Assembly: GCF_900115955.1 (NCBI RefSeq)
Contig: NZ_FOYL01000012.1
Span: 242,545 to 306,544, forward strand
DNA length: 64,000 nt
Reading direction: 5' to 3'
Source: Lentzea waywayandensis
Lineage (GTDB): Bacteria; Actinomycetota; Actinomycetes; Mycobacteriales; Pseudonocardiaceae
Position 1 is the first letter of the stretch. Every line of letters starts with the position of its first letter. The notes under the pieces were generated by a model. The model did not search any database. It was not told the DNA's origin and saw only the letters and a program-made list of their open reading frames with translations. The position numbers and the translations under genes were made by a program. Below, piece after piece: positions 51,461-60,193 of this stretch.

Positions 51461-52858
51461 ATGAGCCCGTTCACTCGCCGGGCCTTTCTCGGCACCGTCG
51501 CACTCGGACTGGCCGGGTGTACGTCCGGCAACCCGCTGATCCTGCCGACCGATCCACTGGTGAGCCGCACGGAGTCGGCCCGCGGTGGCACCGGCCGCAC
51601 CCGTGCGGTCACGTTGACCGCGACCAGAAGCCAGGTCGATCTCGGCGGTCCGGTGGTCGACACGTGGACCTACGACGGCGCTCTGCCCGGCAGGGAGATC
51701 CGCGTCGGCGCGGGCGACCTCGTCGAGGCCCGGTTGGTGAACCGGCTGCCCGCGGACACGTCGGTCCACTGGCACGGACTGGCGCTGCGCAACGACATGG
51801 ACGGCGCGCCTCCCGTAACGCAGGCCGCGATCAAGCCGGGGGAGGACTTCACCTACCGGTTCGTCGCGCCCACGCCCGGTACGTACTGGTTCCACCCGCA
51901 CACCGGCACTCAACTCGACCGCGGCCTGTACGCGCCGTTGATCGTCGAGGACCCGGCCGAACCCGGCGGGTATGACGCGGAGTGGGTGATCGTGCTGGAC
52001 GACTGGCTCGACGGGACCGGCACGGACCCGGACGAGGTGCTCGCCGGACTGCGCCGGCGCGGCGGGCACTCGATGCACGGCATGACCGGGCTCGGCGGGG
52101 ACGTGCCCCATCCACACCACCTGATCAACGGCCGCGTCGCGGCAGCTCCCGTCACGTTCGCCGCGAAACCTGGCCACCGCGTGCGGATCCGTTTCATCAA
52201 CGCGGCCGCGGACACCGCGTACCGGGTCGCACTGAGCGGACATCGCATGACGGTGACCCACACCGACGGTTTCCCCGTCACTCCGGTGGACACCGACGCC
52301 CTGATCATGGGGATGGGCGAGCGCTACGACGTGCTGGTCACCCTGGGAGACGGCGCGTTCGGGCTGGTGGCGCTCGCGGAAGGCAAGAACGCCACCGCAC
52401 GGGCCATCGTGCGCACCGGCTCCGGCGCCGTTCCCGACGTGCGGCCCGCAGAGCTGGACGGCAAGGTCGTGACGTACGACGAGCTCAGGGCGGTAGCGCC
52501 GCTGTCCGCGAGAAAGCCGGACGTGGTGCACCGGATGGCGTTGACCGGCGGAATGATGAGCTACGAGTGGGGCATCAACGGCCGCACAGGCGACCTCACC
52601 CCAGCGCGTGTCCGAAGTGGACAGCGAGTCAGGCTGGAGTTCGCGAACACCACGATGATGTGGCACCCGATGCACCTGCACGGCCACACCTTCCAGCTCG
52701 GCGGACCGCGCAAGGACACCGTGATCGTGCGGCCTGGCCAGACGGTGGCGTGCGAGTTCGACGCGGACAACCCAGGCCAGTGGATGGTCCATTGCCACAA
52801 CGCCTACCACGCCGAAGCAGGGATGATGACCGCGCTTGGTTACGAGGAGTCTCGATGA
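51461..52858 (+). CDS. Multicopper oxidase
   Basis: 465 residues from the ATG at 51461. Tat-like signal FTRRAFLGTVALGLAGC with a lipobox Cys, so exported, possibly folded and lipid-anchored. All copper-site motifs are present: HWHGLAL, TYWFHPHTG, HPMHLHGHTF and the type 1 site HCHNAYHAEAGMM, with Met as axial ligand. Three cupredoxin domains are expected from the length. Probable role: oxidising Cu(I) to the less toxic Cu(II) outside the cell. It overlaps the P-type ATPase gene by 4 nt (ATGA). Confidence 0.93.
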   Translation: MSPFTRRAFLGTVALGLAGCTSGNPLILPTDPLVSRTESARGGTGRTRAVTLTATRSQVDLGGPVVDTWTYDGALPGREIRVGAGDLVEARLVNRLPADTSVHWHGLALRNDMDGAPPVTQAAIKPGEDFTYRFVAPTPGTYWFHPHTGTQLDRGLYAPLIVEDPAEPGGYDAEWVIVLDDWLDGTGTDPDEVLAGLRRRGGHSMHGMTGLGGDVPHPHHLINGRVAAAPVTFAAKPGHRVRIRFINAAADTAYRVALSGHRMTVTHTDGFPVTPVDTDALIMGMGERYDVLVTLGDGAFGLVALAEGKNATARAIVRTGSGAVPDVRPAELDGKVVTYDELRAVAPLSARKPDVVHRMALTGGMMSYEWGINGRTGDLTPARVRSGQRVRLEFANTTMMWHPMHLHGHTFQLGGPRKDTVIVRPGQTVACEFDADNPGQWMVHCHNAYHAEAGMMTALGYEESR

Positions 52859-55158
52859 ACACCGTGGTGCTGGACGTCAGCGGACTGCACTGGGCGTCCG
52901 AGCAGAACGTCGTCAACGCCAAGCTGGGCAGGCAAGCCGGTGTGCACGACGTCGAGGTCAACCCGGCCGCGCAGACGGCGACCGTGCACTTCGACCCGGC
53001 CGTGACCTCCGTGGCGGACCTGCGGCAGTGGGTGATCGACTGCGGCTACCACTGTGCCGGCCAGTCGGTGCCGCATCACATCTGCGATCCGGCCGCGGAA
53101 CCGGGCGCCGAGCACTCGCCGCACGAGATGATGGGCCACGGCGGGCACACCGGCATGTCGATGGCCGCGATGGTCGCCGACATGCGCAACCGGTTCCTGG
53201 TGGCGTTGCTGTTCTCCATCCCGATCGTGCTGTGGTCGCCGATCGGCACTGACGTCTTCGGGTTGCACCTGCCCACACCGTTCGGGATGCGCGCGGACGT
53301 GTGGTCGCTGGTGCTCAGCCTGCCGGTGATCTTCTACTCGTGCTGGATCTTCTTCGACGGTGCCTGGCGTGCGTTGCGCGCCAGGACACTCGACATGATG
53401 GTGCTCGTCGCTGTGGCGGTCGGCGCGGGCTGGCTGTACTCCGTGGTGATCACGTGCACCGGCGGGGGAGAGGTCTTCTACGAGGCCGCGACGGTACTGG
53501 CCGCGTTCGTCCTGTTGGGACACTGGTTCGAGATGCGTGCCCGAGGTGGCGCGAACGACGCGATCCGTGCCCTGTTGAACCTGGCACCGCCCAAGGCCGT
53601 GGTCCTGCGCGACGGTGAGCCGGTCGAGGTGCCGACAGCCGAAGTCGCGGTCGGCGACCTGCTCCAGGTGCGACCGGGTGCGAAGATCGCGGTGGACGGT
53701 GTCGTCGAGGACGGCGAGTCCGAGGTCGACGAGTCGATGGTCACGGGCGAGAGCCTGCCGGTGCACAAAGCACCCGGTTCGGCCGTCGTCGGTGCCACGA
53801 TCAACGCCAACGGCACGTTGCGCGTCCGCGCGACCAAGATCGGCTCGGACACCGCGCTGGCCCAGATCGTCAAGCTCGTCCAGGAGGCGCAGAACTCCAA
53901 GGCGCCAGGGCAGCGGCTCGCCGACCGGGCGGCGTTCTGGCTGGTGCTGGTCGCACTGGTGGGTGGTGGGCTGACGTTGGGAGCGTGGCTGCTCTCGGGC
54001 GCCTCGTTCGCGACCGCGATGCTGTTCGCCATCACGGTCGTCGTGATCACTTGCCCGGACGCCCTCGGCCTCGCGACCCCGACCGCGATCATGGTCGGTA
54101 CCGGGCTCGGCGCCAAGCGCGGCGTGCTGTTCAAGAACGCGATGGCGCTGGAGGTCTCGGCACGCATCGACGTCGTCGTGATGGACAAGACCGGCACGCT
54201 CACCAAGGGCGAGCCCGAGGTCACCGACGTGATCGCTGACGGCTTCGCCGAGGCCGAGTTGCTGCGGATCGTCGCGGTGGTCGAACGCGAGTCCGAGCAC
54301 CCGCTCGCCGAGGCCATCGTTCGCCGCGCCGGCGACCTCGACGGGGCGCGCGCCGAGCGCTTCGAGAACGTGCCAGGGCACGGCGCCATCGCCCACGTGA
54401 ACGGACGGCGCGTCGTGGTCGGCAACCGGCGACTGCTGGAGCGGGAAGGCATCGACCTCGGATCCCTGGCGGCACGCCGGGACGAACTGGCCGCCACCGG
54501 CCGCACCGCGGTGCTGGCCGCGGTCGACGGCGTGGCTGTGGGCGTGTTCGGCATCGCGGACGCCCTGCGGGAGACGTCGGTGGCCGCCGTCGAGGCGTTG
54601 CACGACCTCGGCGTCGAGGTCGTCATGCTGACCGGGGACAACCAGGCGACCGCGGAACGCATCGCCTCGCGGCTCGGCATCGACACCGTCATCGCGGAGG
54701 TGCTGCCTGGTGACAAAGCCGCCAAGGTGGCCGAGTTGCAGCGGTCCGGGCTCAAGGTCGCGATGGTGGGCGACGGCGTCAACGACGCTCCGGCGCTGGC
54801 CCAGGCAGACCTCGGCATCGCCATCGGCGCGGGCACCGACGTGGCCATCGAGACCGCTGATGTGGTGTTGATGCGTTCCGATCCGCTGGACGTCCCGACC
54901 GCGTTGCGCATTGGCCGCGGCACGGTGCGCAAGATGCGCCAGAACCTCGGCTGGGCCATCGGCTACAACACCATCGCCCTGCCGATCGCCGCAGGTGTCT
55001 TCGAGCCGGCCTTCGGGTTGATGCTGCGCCCGGAGATCGCCGCGCTGTCGATGTCCGGCTCGAGTCTCATCGTCGCGGTGAATGCATTGGCGCTCAAACG
55101 ACTTCGGCTGCCCGCGGCCGTCGCCGACCACCCAACTACCTCACCTAGTAGATCCTGA
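52855..55158 (+). CDS. P1B-type heavy-metal ATPase with a CPD metal motif
   Basis: 767 residues from the ATG at 52855. The N-terminal HMA-like domain (1-75) has lost the CxxC: VSGLHWASEQNV stands where GMxCxxC is expected. A His/Met-rich linker follows (HEMMGHGGHTGMSMAAM). Core: TGES in MVTGESLPV, phosphorylated Asp444 in DKTGTLTKG, HP in SEHPLAEA, GDGVNDAPAL. The membrane metal motif is TCPDALGLATPTA (Cys400-Pro-Asp402), not the CPC of CopA. Context (multicopper oxidase, CopZ-like chaperone) points to copper, but the altered motif could shift metal choice. Six to eight membrane helices are expected. Confidence 0.92.
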   Translation: MNTVVLDVSGLHWASEQNVVNAKLGRQAGVHDVEVNPAAQTATVHFDPAVTSVADLRQWVIDCGYHCAGQSVPHHICDPAAEPGAEHSPHEMMGHGGHTGMSMAAMVADMRNRFLVALLFSIPIVLWSPIGTDVFGLHLPTPFGMRADVWSLVLSLPVIFYSCWIFFDGAWRALRARTLDMMVLVAVAVGAGWLYSVVITCTGGGEVFYEAATVLAAFVLLGHWFEMRARGGANDAIRALLNLAPPKAVVLRDGEPVEVPTAEVAVGDLLQVRPGAKIAVDGVVEDGESEVDESMVTGESLPVHKAPGSAVVGATINANGTLRVRATKIGSDTALAQIVKLVQEAQNSKAPGQRLADRAAFWLVLVALVGGGLTLGAWLLSGASFATAMLFAITVVVITCPDALGLATPTAIMVGTGLGAKRGVLFKNAMALEVSARIDVVVMDKTGTLTKGEPEVTDVIADGFAEAELLRIVAVVERESEHPLAEAIVRRAGDLDGARAERFENVPGHGAIAHVNGRRVVVGNRRLLEREGIDLGSLAARRDELAATGRTAVLAAVDGVAVGVFGIADALRETSVAAVEALHDLGVEVVMLTGDNQATAERIASRLGIDTVIAEVLPGDKAAKVAELQRSGLKVAMVGDGVNDAPALAQADLGIAIGAGTDVAIETADVVLMRSDPLDVPTALRIGRGTVRKMRQNLGWAIGYNTIALPIAAGVFEPAFGLMLRPEIAALSMSGSSLIVAVNALALKRLRLPAAVADHPTTSPSRS

Positions 55159-55194
55159 CAGGAGACTTACGCGCGGCTTCGTAGAATGCCGGCC

Positions 55195-55572
55195 ATGACA
55201 GCCATCGGCGCGCGAACCGGGCGAGAACACTTCGCCCGGTTCGTCGTCGTCGCCGTGCTCACCGGGCTGGCCTTCATGGTGGGCGTGCAGTGCAGCGATG
55301 GCATGAGCATCGCCATGCCAGGCTCACACAGCTCGACGATGGTCATGCCGATGGGCGAGCACGAATCCGATCCGGACATGGGCACCGGCACGGGCGAGTC
55401 GCTCACCGCGTGTCTCCTGCTCTTCGTTGCGGTCGCGGCGGCAGCTGTCGTCCTGGCACTGCCTGCTGTGCGAACAACTGTCGTGACGAACGCGGTTGGT
55501 TCGGTGTCGAGGCCGGAGAGCGCGCAGTCGCGTGCTCCGAGCCTGACAAGGCTCTGTTTGCTGCGGATTTAG
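55195..55572 (+). CDS. Small membrane protein (DUF6153-like)
   Basis: 125 residues from the ATG at 55195; an ATG at 55186 is also in frame. A TAGAAT -10 at 55182-55187 lies 7 nt before 55195, suggesting a leaderless start and internal promoter. Two membrane helices (FVVVAVLTGLAFMVGVQC; LLLFVAVAAAAVVLALPAV) flank a Met/His-rich extracellular loop (GMSIAMPGSHSSTMVMPMGE). Such loops are frequent in copper-related proteins. I associate it with DUF6153 only tentatively; a role in copper binding is inference. Confidence 0.6.
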   Translation: MTAIGARTGREHFARFVVVAVLTGLAFMVGVQCSDGMSIAMPGSHSSTMVMPMGEHESDPDMGTGTGESLTACLLLFVAVAAAAVVLALPAVRTTVVTNAVGSVSRPESAQSRAPSLTRLCLLRI

Positions 55573-55655
55573 GAGAGGTCTGTCCACACCGCGGTGTGCG
55601 CGGTTGTTGGACGTGCGGTCCTCCCTCTCCTCTTCCTTCTCCGCAGGAGTTGTTC

Positions 55656-56684
55656 GTGAACCTCGTTCCTGTTCTCGCCACCGGGTTGTTCGCCGGCGGT
55701 GTGTCCTGTGCCGCCGTGCAGGGCGGCCTGCTCACCGGTCTGATCACTCGCCAACGCGCCGCTGTCGGATCTCAGAGCACCCCGCGCGACTGGCGGGGCC
55801 GGCTCGGTGACGACCTGGCCCCCGTGAGCGGTTTCCTCGCGGGCAAGCTCGTCTCCCACACTCTGCTGGGCGCGTTGCTCGGTGCCCTCGGCAGCGTCGT
55901 CGAGATCGAGGTCGGCATCCGCACCTGGTTGCAGATCGGCGCAGGGCTGCTGGTCGTGGTGTTCGGACTGGCGCAGCTCGGCGTACCCGGTTTCCGCCGC
56001 ATCGTGATCGAACCGCCGGCCTCCTGGTCGAAGGTCGTCCGAAGCCGCGCCCGTTCACAGTCGGCGATCGCACCGGCTGTGCTGGGGTTCGTCACCGTGT
56101 TGATCCCGTGCGGGGTCACGCTGTCCGTGGAGGCGCTCGCGCTCACCTCCGGCTCAGCGCTCATGGGAGCCGCGACGATGGCGGTGTTCGTGCTCGGTAC
56201 CGCACCTTTGTTCGCGATCCTCGGCTACGCCGCCCGCAAAGCGGCGACCGTCTGGAAGGGACGGCTGAGCGTGGTGACCGGACTCGTGGTCGTCGCGACG
56301 GGGCTCTACACGCTCAACGGCGGGCTTGAGCTCGCCGGTGCGCCCTTCGCGGCGAGCCGAATCGTGGAGGCGGCCACAGACAGCGACGGTCCGGCCGACA
56401 CCACGGCTGTCACCGTGGCGGACGGAAAGCAGACTGTCGTGATCACCGCTCGGACAGGCGCCTACAGTCCGGACAACGTGCAAGCGCAGGCGGGGCTGCC
56501 GACCACCCTGGTGGTGAAGTCGGACAAGGCTCAGGGCTGTGTGAGGTCCTTCGTCGTCCGGGATCAGGAGAAGATCCTGCCGGTCAACGGTGAAACACGC
56601 ATCGACCTCGGCGTGCTGGAGCCAGGCCGAGTGGGCTACGCCTGCGGTATGGGCATGTACACCGGCGTCATCGACATCGCCTGA
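55656..56684 (+). CDS. SafE/TauE-like membrane protein fused to a cupredoxin-like domain
   Basis: 342 residues from the GTG at 55656 (AGGAG 6 nt upstream). About six membrane helices of the sulfite exporter TauE/SafE-DsbD-like fold: TGLFAGGVSCAAVQGGLL, DLAPVSGFLAGKLVSHTLLG, TVLIPCGVTLSVEALAL (the conserved I-P-C-G motif). The C-terminal about 90 residues form a cupredoxin-like domain (VITARTGAYSPDNVQAQAG, GCVRSFVVRD, YACGMGMYTGVI), with Cys and Met placed as copper ligands. Probably transfers copper or electrons across the membrane. It lies 26 nt upstream of the HMA chaperone gene. Confidence 0.87.
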   Translation: MNLVPVLATGLFAGGVSCAAVQGGLLTGLITRQRAAVGSQSTPRDWRGRLGDDLAPVSGFLAGKLVSHTLLGALLGALGSVVEIEVGIRTWLQIGAGLLVVVFGLAQLGVPGFRRIVIEPPASWSKVVRSRARSQSAIAPAVLGFVTVLIPCGVTLSVEALALTSGSALMGAATMAVFVLGTAPLFAILGYAARKAATVWKGRLSVVTGLVVVATGLYTLNGGLELAGAPFAASRIVEAATDSDGPADTTAVTVADGKQTVVITARTGAYSPDNVQAQAGLPTTLVVKSDKAQGCVRSFVVRDQEKILPVNGETRIDLGVLEPGRVGYACGMGMYTGVIDIA

Positions 56685-56710
56685 AACGCCGTCTGAGGAA
56701 GGAGTCCACT

Positions 56711-56938
56711 GTGGTCACGACACACGTGTTCGAAGTTGCCGGTATGCATTGCGGCAGCTGCGCTTTGCTCATCGACGACGCCCTGGAGGATCTGCCCGGC
56801 GTGGTGGAGGCACGGACGTCGGTGAAGCTACGACGAAGCACTGTCGAGTTGGACCTGAGTCGCAGCAGTCCTCAGGACGTGATCAGTGCCATCGAGGAAC
56901 TGGGTTACACGGCCTCGTTGACCGGGACCGACAGCTAG
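56711..56938 (+). CDS. HMA-domain copper chaperone (CopZ-like)
   Basis: 75 residues from the GTG at 56711 (AAGGAG upstream). A single HMA domain: FEVAGMHCGSCALLIDDAL with the CxxC pair, then LPGVVEARTSVKLRRSTVEL and VISAIEELGYTA. It binds Cu(I) and delivers it to the ATPase, whose own HMA domain lacks the Cys pair, so this separate chaperone may compensate. It is the last gene of the copper island. Confidence 0.92.
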   Translation: MVTTHVFEVAGMHCGSCALLIDDALEDLPGVVEARTSVKLRRSTVELDLSRSSPQDVISAIEELGYTASLTGTDS

Positions 56939-57087
56939 CCTCCGCGCGTGCGGACAGCGCTCGGCCGGTCTGGTTCGGCGACCTGCGGACAAGGTGCTTG
57001 AGCGGACGAAGACATCGTGTCCGCAGCGCGCTGGCTACTGTCTGCCGTAGTAGAGATGGCACGCGATGTGCCGAGGTTCGCCGCAGG

Positions 57088-57345
57088 TCAGGCAGGACAG
57101 GCGAACGCGACCACCGTGAGCACCGCGCCGGAGGCGGCAACGGTAGGCAGCGCAAGGGTGATCGCCCCGGCGACTGCGCAGTTCACCAGCTGGCGCACGC
57201 GACCAGCGGGACGCCCTCCGGCGCGCAGGCGTGAGATCCGGACGTCGATCGAGGAGCCGCTCATGGTGAGCGCGGTGCCCGGCGCCCCGTGCTCTGCGGA
57301 CTTCACTCGCGGCATCGGGAACGCCACCGCCAGGCTCACCAGCAT
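57088..57345 (-). CDS. Small hypothetical membrane protein
   Basis: 85 residues from the ATG at 57345. Codon use has strong third-position GC in this frame. N-terminal hydrophobic LVSLAVAFPM, a basic middle (RISRLRAGGRPAGRVRQL) and a C-terminal membrane segment (AVAGAITLALPTVAASGAVL). No family recognised, and no good ribosome site, so the start is uncertain. It is convergent with the copper chaperone gene. Confidence 0.4.
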   Translation of the reverse strand: MLVSLAVAFPMPRVKSAEHGAPGTALTMSGSSIDVRISRLRAGGRPAGRVRQLVNCAVAGAITLALPTVAASGAVLTVVAFACPA

Positions 57346-57493
57346 GTGACAGTCGGGGCGTGTCGATGAAGTAACAACTGATGCGGGCTTCGCGACTGTG
57401 GCAGTGAAGCTTGGCCTTAGTGCGAGACGACAGCACTCGGCTTGCTGTGATTCCAGCTCAATGAAGAAATGCGTGAGCAGTGAGGCAGAACCG

Positions 57494-58078
57494 ATGACCA
57501 TCGAGCCGTTGCCGGCGAACCCTGAGTGGACGGCGTCCTGGAGCGCGGCGGTTCACCTGTATCGACACCTCGTGACGGGTGGTGTTCCAGGGGAGGTCTC
57601 CACATCGTTGTTGCTCGCACCTGGCGAGGCGACATACTCCGATCTCACGCTCGGCTACGCGCGGTTCTACGGCATGGACGTCACCTACCAGCAGTCCGGC
57701 GCTTACTTTCGCGGGGGACTGCTGTTCGTGGCGGCAGGCTTGGCGGCCAACGCCGTGAGCAACAACATCGCCAAACAACGTGCGGAGAACCAGGCCGCCC
57801 CTCAGTGGCGAGAGCACTGCGCAGCGCGAGTAGTCGTGACGAACTACTGCGTCATGTGTTTCGTGCACGGCAGGTGGCTGCGATTCGCGTACTCGAACGT
57901 CGTGGACTTCAACGCCGACATGCTCAACGGTGTCTGCTATCTGATCTTCGATGGCGCAGAGCCGCTGCAACTCGCCGGCCTCCAGGTCCCTTGGCTGGTC
58001 GTCCTGCTGTCGAGCTTCCTCTACGGTCCGAAGCGACTGTCGGCGTTGCCCTTCCTGGAGACGATCGCGCGAGCTTGA
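57494..58078 (+). CDS. Hypothetical protein
   Basis: 194 residues from the ATG at 57494 (GAGG 6 nt upstream; earlier in-frame ATG at 57461). Features: LLLAPGEATYSDLTLGYARF, a hydrophobic RGGLLFVAAGLAANAVSN, AARVVVTNYCVMCFVHGRW and a final hydrophobic PWLVVLLSSFLYG. It looks like a membrane-associated or PH-like beta protein; similar proteins in actinomycetes are uncharacterised. No operon partner. Confidence 0.65.
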   Translation: MTIEPLPANPEWTASWSAAVHLYRHLVTGGVPGEVSTSLLLAPGEATYSDLTLGYARFYGMDVTYQQSGAYFRGGLLFVAAGLAANAVSNNIAKQRAENQAAPQWREHCAARVVVTNYCVMCFVHGRWLRFAYSNVVDFNADMLNGVCYLIFDGAEPLQLAGLQVPWLVVLLSSFLYGPKRLSALPFLETIARA

Positions 58079-58255
58079 CACGTCGGTGCCCGAGCGTCGC
58101 CGATTGAGCTGGGCTTGCGGCAGGCGATCAGCGTTGCAGCGTCAGCACGCCCGGCCGGCCGGGCAGGCGGCCGTAGTTGCCGGAGTTGGGGCCACGCCGC
58201 TGCTGTGCAGGGTGGGTTGCCGGCAAACTGCCCGTTCAGCGAGCCGTGTGCGAGA

Positions 58256-58969
58256 TCAAGGCGCGTCCGTGCGTGCAGGACGATGCGCATCGCCGTCCAT
58301 TATCCCTTGCCGCCGAACGATTTCGAGCGTCTGCAGGACGAACTGCCACGGCCCGACGCCGAGCTGTCGCAGCCCTGGCGCGTGGTCGCGCGCGACCGTC
58401 ACCACGGCCCCGGCGAACAGCAGCCACCAGAACGCCCGTGCTGGCAAGCAGATCCGGCCGAGCCGGGCTTGGTGGAACGGAACGTGCCGCTCCTCGTCCT
58501 GCAGAATCCGATTCGCGACGTCAGCGGTGAGCGGGTCACGACTGCCGTCCCGCAATGCCCGGTAGTACCGCAGCGCCACGGTTTCCGCGATGAGCAGCAC
58601 CATCAGTTCCAGTCGCAGTCCCAGCGCACGACGTAGCCGCACGAACACCGCGTCCGTCCAGTGTGAACTGATTGTCGGCTGGCCTGCCGCCTGCAACAGA
58701 TGCTCGAGCATCCGCGCGTGGTTCTGCTCCTCGGCGACGAACAACCGCACCGCCGTGCCGTAAGTCCCGCCGCCCGCCTTGGCGATCAGGTTGGCGCCGT
58801 CGCCGGATTCGCCGACCTGGAACCGTTGCACGCTCTTGACGACGTCGGGGTGCAGCCGGGCGCCGACGGCCCAGTCGGGATCACCCGTGCAATTCCGGCG
58901 CGCGGCTTCGGCCTCGAAGTTCTCGACCCATGTGGTGAACATGACGGGAAGACGGCCAAGTCGCCGCAT
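58256..58969 (-). CDS. Ferritin-like diiron protein
   Basis: 237 residues (ATG at 58969; another ATG at 58942 in frame). Helical, with two E-x6-7-H-type diiron motifs: RLFVAEEQNHARMLEHLL (about 73-90) and LQDEERHVPFHQARLG (about 155-170), plus Glu in MVLLIAETVALRYYRAL. This matches ferritin-like proteins of unknown substrate found in high-GC Gram-positives. It stands alone near the copper island; oxidation or metal-related stress are possible roles. Confidence 0.75.
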   Translation of the reverse strand: MRRLGRLPVMFTTWVENFEAEAARRNCTGDPDWAVGARLHPDVVKSVQRFQVGESGDGANLIAKAGGGTYGTAVRLFVAEEQNHARMLEHLLQAAGQPTISSHWTDAVFVRLRRALGLRLELMVLLIAETVALRYYRALRDGSRDPLTADVANRILQDEERHVPFHQARLGRICLPARAFWWLLFAGAVVTVARDHAPGLRQLGVGPWQFVLQTLEIVRRQGIMDGDAHRPARTDAP

Positions 58970-59314
58970 GCGTTGGCCGGGTTGTGGGGAGGTTCTGTGA
59001 AGGTTTCAGCGTGCGTGTTCAAACAGGCCCGCCCACGACCGCGGCTGCGCCGGCGGTGTGAGCAAGATCGGGTCGCGGCGCTGCGGATTTCGCCCGCGAG
59101 TCTGGGGAGGGTGGGCGATGACGTGTCGGCGTGAACGCACAACGAGAACGGCACCAAGGTCTGTGGCCGCTTTGTTGGCAGTACTGGGCGTCCGCGCTCA
59201 GCGAGGATCGCAACGTGCGCGGAGATGGACTCCCAGCAGCAGGATCCGACTGGGGGACAACGTTCCCCGTGCCGGCTGGAAGGTGCCATGAGCGAGTGAG
59301 GGTGCCAGGCGCGG
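58970..59314. other. Gap without a recognisable gene
   Basis: 345 bp between two minus-strand genes. Frames on both strands are short and lack motifs or ribosome sites. It should contain the ferritin-like gene's promoter; no box is assigned. Confidence 0.4.
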
Positions 59315-59782
59315 TTACCTGACTTTGCGGCCTGCGACCTGGATGAACGCGGCGAGCATTTTCTCACTCTGTTCCTCTGGCGCCTTCAGTTCGGAGCGGT
59401 GCTTTGCGTTGATCAGTCCGTCGACTGGCTCGAACACCGTGTCTGCGAGCCGCAGGATCTCTGCGTCGTCGGTGAGCAACTGAATGCTGAATCGGGCATG
59501 GTGGGCGGTGGCGCCGCGTTTGTCCGCCTCCGTGCGGGCCGCCCGTGCATCTGCGGCGTCTGGCGTCTCATGCTTGAGGAACCACAACGAGATCAGGGCT
59601 TGACGAAGTTCGGTCATCGCTCCTGCGAACGTCGTGTAGGCGGTGATCCTTTCCTGGCGAAGTCGTTCGTCTCGCGCGACGCGTTCGGTTCGTCGCGCGG
59701 TGAGCCGCCCGAACAGGTAGGTGAGGCTCGATCCCGCCAGGGTTCCGATCACCGCGATCAAGCTGGTGAGCACGCTGTTCAC
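59315..59782 (-). CDS. Hypothetical membrane-anchored protein
   Basis: 155 residues from the ATG at 59782. An N-terminal membrane helix (VLTSLIAVIGTLAGSSLTYL) is followed by a basic stretch and a long helical cytoplasmic part (ARDERLRQERITAYTTFAGA, AAFIQVAGRKV). This simple helix-plus-coil layout is frequent in uncharacterised actinobacterial proteins. No operon partner and no functional motif. Confidence 0.7.
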   Translation of the reverse strand: MNSVLTSLIAVIGTLAGSSLTYLFGRLTARRTERVARDERLRQERITAYTTFAGAMTELRQALISLWFLKHETPDAADARAARTEADKRGATAHHARFSIQLLTDDAEILRLADTVFEPVDGLINAKHRSELKAPEEQSEKMLAAFIQVAGRKVR

Positions 59783-60193
59783 GGCTGGAAGTCTGGCAGC
59801 CCTGAGGGGTGAAGCCCACTGCGCCGCACCACGTCGAGGCTCGGTTCGAGGGCAGGTGCGCGGTCCTTGTTGTCACGATTCCTTCAGTGTTGACCAAAAC
59901 CAATCGTCACCCGAAGGTCCTGCGACATCAAGGAATTGCCGATACGGATCAGCGACCTTCAGGAATCACGCAGCTCGGTCACCGCCCACGCGAGTGCTCC
60001 GATGAGTACAAGCCACGTCAGGCACATCAACGCGCCGAGTCGTGGGCGGCAAACCAGGTTCCGTCGTCACCATCGACAGCGTGGCGCCGAACGGGAGGAG
60101 TGTTGCCCCTGCGAAAACCATTGGTGAACCGACTTACTCCGCTGATGTACTGATGTGCCACCGTGAGTCTGCCGCGTGACGGAGGTAGTAGTT
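59783..60193. other. Gap without a recognisable gene
   Basis: 411 bp between divergent genes (59782 minus; 60194 plus). It is lower in GC than its surroundings (for example 59880-60010) and has no coding-like frame. Promoters of both genes should lie here. Confidence 0.4.

Noticed and set aside
58786..59367. Minus-strand open frame overlapping the ferritin-like gene and the gap after it
   Set aside because: Low coding bias, Ser/Arg/Pro-rich product, no motif.
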